From NCBI GenBank assembly GCA_020860805.1, contig JAJBTP010000073.1:1-5510 (forward strand): a stretch of 5,510 bases of DNA, written 5' to 3'. Position 1 is the stretch's first letter, and each line of letters begins with the position of its first letter. The stretch comes from Tannerellaceae bacterium (GTDB taxonomy: Bacteria > Bacteroidota > Bacteroidia > Bacteroidales > Tannerellaceae). Under the pieces are notes generated by a model. That model was not told the origin of the DNA. It ran no database searches and saw nothing but the letters and a program-made list of their open reading frames with translations. This document shows, one piece after another, positions 1 through 4,739 of the stretch. The position numbers were made by a program, and so were the translations under genes.

Positions 1-54
1 TAAAGTGTTATATACAACATCACCCTTTAATCTTTCTTCAATTCTTTCTTTCAT
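1..54 (-). CDS. 5' end of an unidentified operon gene (partial)
   Basis: Only the first 18 codons are present, beginning MKERIEERLKGDVV, and the gene runs off the left edge. The ATG follows the TAG of the upstream gene by a single base, and an AGGA lies six bases before it, which is an acceptable ribosome site. The visible residues are charged and probably helical. This is too little to identify a family. Position and spacing say it is the next member of the same leftward operon. Confidence 0.55.
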   Translation of the reverse strand, partial: MKERIEERLKGDVVYNTL

Positions 55-55
55 A

Positions 56-438
56 CTATTTCCTATTAAAGTGATTAATTATCTCCTCCGGTGTTGCTTC
101 TATGTAGTCACAATTTGGTTTATATTTATCAAATTTGCTTTTTAACAACATGGCTCCAAGTTCGGTATAAGTTACATACCATTTATCTCTATCCGTATCT
201 GTCCGGATAGCTGAAATAGCTAAAAATGCCTCTTCATTTTCGCCGCAGTCAATAGTGTTATCATTAATATAAAATTCATCATTATATAGGCAATTATATG
301 TATCATTTTGATATGTTTTAATGCAGTCGAATGATATATGATAAGGTATATTATTTTTATACCCAACCTCTCTAACCTCATCCTTAACTCCGGTGTATTC
401 TTACGGATAAAGGCGCTATATTTGAATTTCTTTTCCAT
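56..438 (-). pseudogene. Conserved phage hypothetical protein, frameshifted by one base
   Basis: The start codon at 438 opens a frame beginning MEKKFKYSAFIRKNTPELR, an N-terminus typical of small proteins in Bacteroides phages. That frame becomes implausible after about residue 26 (runs of Ile, Met, Leu) and stops at 220. Adding one G to the GGG at 364-362 switches to a frame that stays open to a TAG at 56. It gives a sensible acidic protein of 127 residues: LGYKNNIPYHISFDC, then IDCGENEEAFLAISAIRTD, then a tail ending EEIINHFNRK. The corrected version is almost certainly the real gene, so the 72-residue reading is a frameshift product. No function is known to me. It lies 5 bases after the preceding gene and 1 base before the next, inside the operon. 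Either the G was lost recently or the base is a sequencing error. Confidence 0.7.
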
Positions 439-443
439 AATTG

Positions 444-659
444 TTATTTATGGCCTTTACAGCCTGTTTGATAATCGAAGTTGTCACAATCACCCATAGG
501 GATAACCCGCCATCCTTTACCCAGGCATTCGTTTAGATATTCCCTGGCTTCTTTATCCGTACACTCTGAACCATCTTCTCTAAAGAATAATCCTTTTAAT
601 GATTTCCGGGAATAGTTTTTTAACATCCCGGCAATGTTTATGCAGCAATGCTTTTTCAT
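444..659 (-). CDS. Small conserved phage protein with GDCDNFDYQTGC motif
   Basis: A 71-residue protein with an intact frame. The first part is basic and Cys-containing (KKHCCINIA). Then come YSRKSLKGLF (residues 16-25), a helix DKEAREYLNECL (35-46) and a distinctive C-terminal block WRVIPMGDCDNFDYQTGC ending KGHK (50-71). I recognise this C-terminal block as a recurrent signature of small uncharacterised proteins in Bacteroides prophages, but no function is known to me. Cys5, 6, 34, 45, 58 and 67 plus His70 could bind a metal, which is inference. The start overlaps the stop of the previous gene as ATGA, which fixes this ATG and suggests coupled translation. Confidence 0.8.
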   Translation of the reverse strand: MKKHCCINIAGMLKNYSRKSLKGLFFREDGSECTDKEAREYLNECLGKGWRVIPMGDCDNFDYQTGCKGHK

Positions 660-850
660 TTTTTACCCTCCACTAATTCATAAGTTACTTTTACTTTCTT
701 ACACCGGTATCCCTCTTTGTAGAGTTTTTTCCAATCCATTCGGATATAATCAGGTCTACAATCCAAACTGGCCCAACTTATGCAATCGTGTTTATAATAG
801 TGTTGCGAGCCAATAATTAGTGAATTATCCGGACGGACTATCATGTACAT
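656..850 (-). CDS. Small phage hypothetical protein; start uncertain
   Basis: The open frame encodes 64 residues from MYMIVRPDNSLIIGSQHYY through ISWASLDCRPDYIRMDWKKL to KVTYELVEGKK. It is a soluble, basic protein without a recognised domain. The frame ends in an ATGA overlap with the next gene. The start is problematic. The only strong ribosome site nearby (GGAGGA at 881-876) sits six bases before an ATG at 869, which is in a different frame and stops after 14 codons (MKARKRNVHDSPSG). Removing one A around 852-850 would join MKARKR to MYMIVRP and give a gene 656-869. As written, translation would have to start at 850 or 844 behind a weak AAAGAGA. The coding body is likely real; its N-terminus is unsettled. 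Confidence 0.65.
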   Translation of the reverse strand: MYMIVRPDNSLIIGSQHYYKHDCISWASLDCRPDYIRMDWKKLYKEGYRCKKVKVTYELVEGKK

Positions 851-871
851 TTCTCTTTCTTGCTTTCATGA

Positions 872-1477
872 CTATTCCTCCCATAATTTAAAATCATATA
901 CCCAAACAAACGGATTGCTTTCCCAGGTGCTTTTCCCGTTGATTTTGTCTATAAGAGCTACATAGGCATCTTTAGCAGTTAAAAAAACAGTAAGAAGGCC
1001 AGGAGCCTTAAATATGTTTTTTCTGTTCTCCCAAATTTGGAAATACCTTCTCTTATGCAGTCCTCCTCCGATATATCCCGTAATCTTTCCACTTTTACCC
1101 CTGTTATCTCAATGAAGTATCTGGCAGCATCCGCAGGCATGAAAAGTTTATTTTGCCATTTATATTTTATTACATCATCAGACCCATATTTATAACCAAA
1201 ATAATCACTACCATCGGGATTAGTCAGCTTAATATATGGTTCTTTCAGATATACTTTTTCCCCTACGTTATACCGGGGCTTAAACTCCTTATCTTCTCCT
1301 GTTTCCTCCTCCGTACCCCAGAATCCTTTCAAATTACTATCAATGGATAAAGGAAAAAATGTATGATTATGGAAGTCCACTATCATCCGGTTGCGGTTTT
1401 ATAATTCTTCTGGTCCGTGTCTTACTCCCATTTACAACTAACGGGAAAAGAGCTTCACTAAATAATATGCCTTTCAT
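872..1477 (-). pseudogene. Phage ASCH-superfamily protein with two compensating frameshifts
   Basis: The gene starts at 1477 as MKGILFSEALFPLVVNGSKT and carries the ASCH signature GxKxxxxR (GSKTRTRR, residues 17-24), followed by IIKPQPDDSGL. In that frame a TAA at 1369-1367 ends it after 36 codons. The protein continues in the +1 frame as HNHTFFPLSIDSNLKGFWGT, then YNVGEKVYLKEPY, FMPADAARYFIEITGVKVER and ISEEDCIREGI. Near the GGG at 1032-1030 it returns to the first frame: ENRKNIFKAPGLLTVFLTAK, then STWESNPFVWVYDFKLWEE and TAG at 872. Without an extra base near 1372 and with one more G at 1030-1032, it is a normal 201-residue family member. ASCH domains have a PUA-like fold and are thought to bind RNA or modified nucleic acid; this phage subgroup has no proven role. 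The long middle frame alone (979-1386) starts at an internal ATG and is not the true gene. It sits 4 bases after the YopX stop. Confidence 0.85.
876..881 (-). promoter_or_regulatory. Strong Shine-Dalgarno GGAGGA pointing to ATG at 869
   Basis: GGAGGA lies at the end of the ASCH gene, six bases before an ATG at 869. Strong purine-rich sites are uncommon among the genes of this window, so this one probably marks the genuine start of the next gene. The frame it opens closes after 14 codons, which conflicts with the 656-850 frame. Confidence 0.5.
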
Positions 1478-1481
1478 AAGT

Positions 1482-1886
1482 TTAGTGATTTAATAATCCC
1501 GGGTTATCGTAAATATTCCCCACCACTTCATAGTGTACCATATTGTCATTACAAAATGGGATGTGCTGGCCGGTTACTTCTCCTATAACCCCAAAAGCAC
1601 AATTTTCAAAACAAACCTGATTGTATACTTTGCCGTATCCTGATGGTTCACATTTGTCCCCATATGTGTAGCATAAGATATCACCCTCGTATATGTCAAC
1701 TCTATTCCTGTCTTTATGTCCAGTGTACTGGCCAACTGATTCTGGAATGACTTCCATGTCTTTGAATAATCCGGTACAGTCTTTAGGATAAATATATTTC
1801 CCACCTTTATCATCCTGTACAAGATCTCCGACAACCCATTTTCCGGTACTTATCAGGACTCCTCTAAATTTTATTTCTCTGTTCAT
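1482..1886 (-). CDS. YopX family phage protein
   Basis: The 134 residues have the full layout of the YopX family (PF09643): the N-terminal MNREIKFRG, a strand-rich middle with GKWVVGDLV and KYIYPKD, VGQYTGHKD at residues 51-59, IYEGDIL at 65-71 and a C-terminal VVGNIYDNPGLL at 121-132. Length and motif order are those of complete members, so nothing is missing. YopX proteins are common in phages of Firmicutes and Bacteroidetes. They form a beta-rich fold first seen in a Bacillus phage SPbeta protein, and their biochemical function is not established. The ATG overlaps the TGA of the previous gene (ATGA), and the next gene starts 4 bases after the stop. It is the most firmly identified gene here. 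Confidence 0.95.
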   Translation of the reverse strand: MNREIKFRGVLISTGKWVVGDLVQDDKGGKYIYPKDCTGLFKDMEVIPESVGQYTGHKDRNRVDIYEGDILCYTYGDKCEPSGYGKVYNQVCFENCAFGVIGEVTGQHIPFCNDNMVHYEVVGNIYDNPGLLNH

Positions 1887-2107
1887 GGGAGTTTATTTAA
1901 TGCTAACACACATTCAAACATCATAAAAGAATCCAAAGCCTCCTTAACAGGAGCTGGAATTTCACTTTCATTTTCAAAGTCTCCGAAAGTTCTTGTAATA
2001 ATGCCTCTACTCTGCAATACATACACTTCCTGATACTCTTTCCCATCAATGGATACAGTTACTATATATCCATTTTCGTTAATCCTGATATCTATTTGAT
2101 TTCTCAT
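1883..2107 (-). CDS. Small acidic phage hypothetical protein
   Basis: An intact 74-residue frame. Residues 1-35 look like alternating beta strands (IDIRINENGYIVTVSIDGKE, then VYVLQSRGIITRT). They are followed by an acidic linker (FGDFENESEIPAPV) and a C-terminal helix KEALDSFMMFECVLALN. The INENGY start and the FGDFE...ALDSFM arrangement resemble small uncharacterised proteins of Bacteroides prophages. I know of no function. It starts 3 bases after the stop of the previous gene and overlaps YopX by 4 bases. Confidence 0.75.
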   Translation of the reverse strand: MRNQIDIRINENGYIVTVSIDGKEYQEVYVLQSRGIITRTFGDFENESEIPAPVKEALDSFMMFECVLALNKLP

Positions 2108-2110
2108 AGG

Positions 2111-2365
2111 TCAAAACAGATTATAATCAGGATAAAAAGATTTTCCGCACTTGGAACAGGTAGCATATCCACCAATAACAGGAAGAGCTGCGGCTTCCTC
2201 AGCACTCACTTTATCAATCTGATCTTGTGTGTACTCGTTACCGTCTTTGCCTTCATACATGAATGGGCCATCGGAGTCGTGATCACATTTATCCGGAATA
2301 CCGCAGGCAATGGCATTAACGCCGTTACCCAGGTTCATAAATTCACAATGTGTATTTTTCATCAT
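2111..2365 (-). CDS. Small Cys-containing protein with CxxC knuckle
   Basis: An intact 84-residue acidic protein. Cysteines are at 7, 21, 27, 70 and 73. The last two form CSKCGKSFYPDY near the C-terminus, a typical half of a zinc ribbon, and the other half may be C21/C27 with H29. The middle (DHDSDGPFMYEGKDG, then YTQDQIDKVSAEEAAALP) is polar. Zinc binding is inferred from spacing only, and the family is not recognised. Two adjacent ATG codons (2365 and 2362) overlap the TGA of the upstream gene, so the start is one of these and is probably translationally coupled. Confidence 0.75.
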   Translation of the reverse strand: MMKNTHCEFMNLGNGVNAIACGIPDKCDHDSDGPFMYEGKDGNEYTQDQIDKVSAEEAAALPVIGGYATCSKCGKSFYPDYNLF

Positions 2366-2634
2366 TTTTCCACTTTAAAAACGTGAAACACTAAACGCCC
2401 ACCGGACATTTGGAAAGTATTGATATAGGAGAGATCATCTGCATCCGGGATGTTGTGGCCAGTTCCAATGATTCTGATCTTTATCTCTTCTGCTTCGGTA
2501 GCTTGAGTATCTACCATAGCCCAAAGACAGGGAGTTCCGTCCTGAACCTGTACAGTTAATATTTCTGCTTCAGCAGGTAAAGTCAACACCTGACAGTCTG
2601 TTACCTCAATTGGGTATTTAAAAATCTTTTTCAT
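2362..2634 (-). CDS. DUF7352-like phage protein
   Basis: The 90 residues begin MKKIFKYPIEVTDCQVLTLP, then AEILTVQVQDGTPCLWAMVD (residues 24-42), an acidic segment, IKIRIIGTGHNIPD (51-64) and the C-terminal GGRLVFHVFKVEK. The order (Lys-rich start, one strand pair, CLWAxVD, then GTGH and a terminal LxFHVF strand) is that of small beta-rich phage proteins I know as DUF7352; the DUF number is from memory. The function is unknown. The codons for QATEAEE (44-50) contain one copy of the 21-bp repeat. A 27-base A-rich gap separates it from the previous gene; no strong ribosome site is seen. Confidence 0.75.
   Translation of the reverse strand: MKKIFKYPIEVTDCQVLTLPAEAEILTVQVQDGTPCLWAMVDTQATEAEEIKIRIIGTGHNIPDADDLSYINTFQMSGGRLVFHVFKVEK
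2485..2505 (-). repeat. 21-bp perfect direct repeat, copy 1
   Basis: The 21 bases read on the plus strand from CTCTTCTGC to GTAGCTTG are identical to 3608-3628 and lie in the same orientation. This copy falls inside the DUF7352-like gene and encodes QATEAEE. Flanks differ immediately on both sides. Confidence 0.8.
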
Positions 2635-2661
2635 GTTGTGTTAAATGATTTATTGATAATG

Positions 2662-3246
2662 TTATTTATTCAGAATTACTGGAGGTAAATGATCTATATC
2701 CACTGGCTGTCCATGGAGATGCTGGTTTCCCTGGAACGGAACGACCCATCCCTCCACATAACCTCTATTACCAGCGATGTGTCTTTTTCGCTTCGGACAA
2801 AAATGACTATAGGCCGCTATGCACCAATAATATCCCGACTCATACGCGTCGAGAACTAAAACGGTCTGATCTTTGTGGAAGTGAGTGCTAAGAGAATCCG
2901 GTTTGATTTCTTCCCCCAATGCTTTACTTATCACTTCCAGGTTCTCACCTAATTGGATGGCCAGATCTGCATAATAATCACGCAAATTACGATCATCCAG
3001 TTTCCCTATGATATTACATGTTTCTTGCAGAGAGGAGAGTAGCTGTGGAGCTATGGCAATAAGCCGGGCATTAGCGATGCACTCTTCCGAGTTTGGAGTT
3101 TGCCAATCAGATTCTAACGATGAATAGACCTGTGCTACTGTACAGACATTTCCGTTCTTATCTTCACATTCTACATCTATAATATCGTTTTCTCCTGCAA
3201 AAGAATCCACATACCAGACTCCTTGAGTTCCCTTAAATTTCGTCAT
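2662..3246 (-). CDS. Two-part phage hypothetical protein (NARLIAxAPxLL)
   Basis: A 194-residue protein starting MTKFKGTQGVWYVDSF. The frame is open further upstream, to 3324, but an excellent Shine-Dalgarno six bases before the ATG at 3246 decides the start. The N-terminal half is beta-rich (IIDVECEDKNGNVCTVAQVY) and leads to CIANARLIAIAPQLLSSLQE (residues 56-75). This is a helix widely seen in small phage proteins of several hosts, where it follows a short strand-rich part. Residues 76-115 are helical. The C-terminal part (DQTVLVLDAYESGYYWCIAA at 126-145, then GYVEGWVVPFQGNQHLHGQP at 162-181) resembles another common Bacteroides phage module ending in a G-N-x-H-L block. It could therefore be a natural fusion of two modules. 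I know no function for either. It overlaps the previous gene by 14 bases. Confidence 0.75.
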   Translation of the reverse strand: MTKFKGTQGVWYVDSFAGENDIIDVECEDKNGNVCTVAQVYSSLESDWQTPNSEECIANARLIAIAPQLLSSLQETCNIIGKLDDRNLRDYYADLAIQLGENLEVISKALGEEIKPDSLSTHFHKDQTVLVLDAYESGYYWCIAAYSHFCPKRKRHIAGNRGYVEGWVVPFQGNQHLHGQPVDIDHLPPVILNK

Positions 3247-3565
3247 AGTGGGCCTCCTTATGTTCATCCAGATATTTCCGGAATTCATTTTTATACTTGG
3301 TAAATATTGCTTCACATCTTTCAATCATATCCAACCCCTCTAACCCTTTAAGTTCTGCGAACTCATTTATTAATGGGAAATGTTTAGACATTGCCCCTCT
3401 GCTTTTAATCATTGCCCTGATAGACTGATCAGCTTTCTGATAGGTAGTATGTCTTCTTCTGGGTGTACTTTCCATTGTTCTCGGATAACCACAAGGTTCA
3501 CCGAGATATTCACCTGTTATGTAATCAAATTCGCCATTAATAAGGCTGTCTGCTATTTCTCCCAT
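3233..3565 (-). CDS. Phage hypothetical protein, LGEPCGYPRT type
   Basis: An intact 110-residue protein. The N-terminus MGEIADSLINGEFDYITGEY, followed by LGEPCGYPRT (21-30), has the look of small MGEIAD-type proteins that recur in Bacteroides phages. A basic patch (RRRHT, 36-40) comes next, then a predicted helical part QKADQSIRAMIKSRG and a charged helix IERCEAIFTKYKNEFRKYL (81-99). The basic middle could bind nucleic acid, but this is a guess. The ATG lies after a 23-base A/T-rich spacer (AAAAAATAAATAATAAC) of the kind often used for initiation in Bacteroidetes. Its end overlaps the next gene by 14 bases and contains that gene's ribosome site. Confidence 0.7.
   Translation of the reverse strand: MGEIADSLINGEFDYITGEYLGEPCGYPRTMESTPRRRHTTYQKADQSIRAMIKSRGAMSKHFPLINEFAELKGLEGLDMIERCEAIFTKYKNEFRKYLDEHKEAHYDEI
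3253..3258 (-). promoter_or_regulatory. Shine-Dalgarno AGGAGG deciding the start at 3246
   Basis: AGGAGG within TAAGGAGG lies inside the end of the previous gene, six bases before the ATG at 3246. It is the strongest ribosome site in the window and rules against the longer in-frame start at 3324. Confidence 0.75.
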
Positions 3566-3588
3566 GTTATTATTTATTTTTTAGTAGA

Positions 3589-3927
3589 TTAATATCCTGT
3601 AAAAAAGCTCTTCTGCTTCGGTAGCTTGCCGGACTCATACTCTTTAATCATATTATCAACATCAGTTTGCAATCTCTTTGCAGCCTGCCGATCAGTATTA
3701 CTATAAGAGGTAGCATACTGATCCTGTGCTTTCCTCATTTCCTTTACTTTTTTGATGAATTGATCTGTATCCATATTTCGATAATGTATTAATGAGATTG
3801 TTCTTTCCTCACACTTACCCTTACCCCAGTCCGTCCCATCCGCTGTAACTTCACTTCTCTGGCAATCATCACTCATACAAGCGTGATAAGGACAGGACCA
3901 GGCAGATATCCGGCATTCAATAACCAT
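3589..3927 (-). CDS. Cys-rich N-terminus joined to helical phage protein; possibly two genes
   Basis: The frame from 3927 encodes 112 residues. I chose this start over the longer one at 3981 because it leaves only an 11-base overlap with the upstream gene and begins directly with the conserved-looking MVIECRISAWSCPYHACMSD. Part one (residues 1-48) is Cys-rich: C5, C12, C17, C22 and C39 with H15, a possible metal site. Part two (from Met52, MDTDQFIKKVKEMRKAQ to DVDNMIKEYESGK) is purely helical and resembles a stand-alone family of small Bacteroides phage proteins that usually starts at this Met. The sequence between looks like an intergenic spacer. Deleting one G of the GG at 3808-3807 would end part one at a TAA at 3791-3789, 14 bases before ATG 3774. 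The fusion may therefore be produced by a one-base insertion. The end carries one copy of the 21-bp repeat (encoding KLPKQKS). Confidence 0.65.
   Translation of the reverse strand: MVIECRISAWSCPYHACMSDDCQRSEVTADGTDWGKGKCEERTISLIHYRNMDTDQFIKKVKEMRKAQDQYATSYSNTDRQAAKRLQTDVDNMIKEYESGKLPKQKSFFTGY
3608..3628 (-). repeat. 21-bp perfect direct repeat, copy 2
   Basis: Identical to 2485-2505, in the same orientation, about 1.1 kb away. Here the bases encode part of GKLPKQKS near the C-terminus of the 3589-3927 gene, in a different frame from copy 1. Protein homology therefore cannot explain the identity. Confidence 0.8.
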
Positions 3928-4378
3928 AGACCGGATACTTTTTTGGTAGCTTTTGTAAAATCCGTCCAACCGTTCTGGCATTGGCCGAATCTAACCACTC
4001 TTTCGCCACCTGCCAGCTCACAGATTTGGAAAATTCCCAATTCTCTAAGGTTTGGGAATGATGGGATAACTTTCCCTCTGTTGGTTTAAGGCCCTGATCA
4101 TGTAAGATACACAGGCCATTTTCAAAAAAGATACACCCGTTATCGGTGCTGATTGCCTGAACCATGTAAACAGGATCTTCTTTCCGGCCAAGAAGCTTCG
4201 CTACATCCCAACTCATAACCGCGACCTTATCACCATAACCGGCATCAATGAGCCGTTCAATATCTTCGGGAGTACCAAGACATGGAACTTTACACTGTTT
4301 TTTACATTCCTGGCATTTACAGGAGATAGGCTTACGGCCAGTCTTACGGATAATCTTTTGAAATATCGTCTCCATCAT
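3917..4378 (-). CDS. YkgJ-type cysteine-cluster protein
   Basis: The 153 residues show an N-terminal cluster with C20, C22, C25, C29 and C33 (KCQECKKQCKVPC), followed by LGTPEDIERLIDAGY (34-48) and a second set C82 and C90 with H93 (CIFFENGLCILHDQGLKPTEG), then SHH. This two-part arrangement is that of YkgJ/CxxxCxxCC proteins (PF03692), proposed to bind zinc or an iron-sulfur cluster. The LGTPxDI and LCxLHDxGLKPxEG blocks are typical of the version in Bacteroides phages and genomes. The C-terminus (KSVSWQVAKEWLDSAN) is helical. Substrate and role are unknown. Tandem ATG codons at 4378 and 4375 overlap the TGA of the upstream gene. The adjoining gene is also Cys-rich, and the two might act together, which is inference. 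Confidence 0.85.
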   Translation of the reverse strand: MMETIFQKIIRKTGRKPISCKCQECKKQCKVPCLGTPEDIERLIDAGYGDKVAVMSWDVAKLLGRKEDPVYMVQAISTDNGCIFFENGLCILHDQGLKPTEGKLSHHSQTLENWEFSKSVSWQVAKEWLDSANARTVGRILQKLPKKYPVYGY

Positions 4379-4575
4379 TCCGTAACCGTTTGAGATTCGA
4401 CCTGACTTTCAATTTCACAGAAACCGTTACAGAGAGAAGATCCGGAAAGAGTCCATCCGGTTAATGAACATCTGTGATCTCCATTTTTTTTGACCTCACC
4501 CTGATGGGTACATACAGTACATCGTTTAGAAAGCGTACCTGGGCGGACACTCTGAAAATTTACAGTAGTTTTCAT
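4375..4575 (-). CDS. Cys-rich mini-protein, first gene of the operon
   Basis: A 66-residue protein beginning MKTTVNFQSVRPGTLSKRC. Five cysteines form CxxC (19, 22), C36, C49 and C53, with His24 and His34 available, so one small zinc site or an iron-sulfur site is possible. The spacing resembles neither a classical zinc finger nor a ferredoxin. The tail (EIESQVESQTVTE) is acidic and probably disordered. It is the first gene behind the predicted promoter, with a leader of roughly 60 bases, and overlaps the YkgJ-type gene as ATGATG. I do not recognise the family. Confidence 0.75.
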   Translation of the reverse strand: MKTTVNFQSVRPGTLSKRCTVCTHQGEVKKNGDHRCSLTGWTLSGSSLCNGFCEIESQVESQTVTE

Positions 4576-4617
4576 AACACTGACTTTAATGTTCCTAATA
4601 ATTGTGTTGCGTTAAAT

Positions 4618-4636
4618 ATGATATTATTAATATCAT
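4618..4636 (-). promoter_or_regulatory. Perfect 8-bp-arm palindrome at the predicted transcription start (possible operator)
   Basis: ATGATATT, a three-base spacer and AATATCAT form a perfect inverted repeat. Its edge falls about 7 bases downstream of the -7 box of the predicted promoter, at the expected start of transcription. It could be a repressor site or a weak hairpin in the 5' leader. The arms are A/T-rich, so chance is not excluded. Confidence 0.4.
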
Positions 4637-4643
4637 TCACTGA

Positions 4644-4674
4644 CAAATGTAAATCAAATATTTAATATATGAAA
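4644..4674 (-). promoter_or_regulatory. Bacteroidetes-type promoter for the leftward operon
   Basis: Reading on the minus strand, TTTC (4674-4671) is followed after 19 bases by TACATTTG (4651-4644). The established Bacteroides consensus is TTTG, about 19-21 bases, then TAnnTTTG, so the -7 box is a perfect match and the -33 box matches three of four. Transcription would begin near 4637 and read the Cys-rich mini-protein and all genes to its left. It lies in the only sizeable non-coding gap of the window. Confidence 0.6.
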
Positions 4675-4702
4675 CATTGCCGGATATTTTTTTCAATATT
4701 TT

Positions 4703-4737
4703 TTTTATGCCCGGAAAAAGACATCCGGGCAGTAAAA
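4703..4737 (-). repeat. Hairpin-forming inverted repeat after the ParB-like gene
   Basis: On the minus strand TTTTA-C-TGCCCGG pairs with CCGGGCA-TAAAA around a ten-base loop. This gives a 12-bp stem with one bulged C, starting 2 bases after the stop codon. The position fits a transcription end or an mRNA-protecting structure. However, the downstream side is an A run and the U-run side is upstream, so it is not a standard intrinsic terminator on either strand. Confidence 0.5.
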
Positions 4738-4739
4738 GA

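Noticed and set aside
1583..1834. Minus-strand 83-residue frame inside the YopX gene
   Set aside because: Fully contained in YopX in another frame, with no start signal and no recognisable protein features.
2662..3324. Longer start of the NARLIA protein at 3324
   Set aside because: It would overlap the upstream gene by about 90 bases, and the strong AGGAGG precedes the internal ATG at 3246.
3589..3981. Longer start at 3981 for the Cys-rich/helical gene
   Set aside because: The extra 18 residues are only the upstream YkgJ-type gene read in another frame. The ATG at 3927 leaves an 11-base overlap and begins at the conserved-looking part.
4703..4737. Hairpin as a canonical rho-independent terminator
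   Set aside because: No U run follows the stem on either strand.
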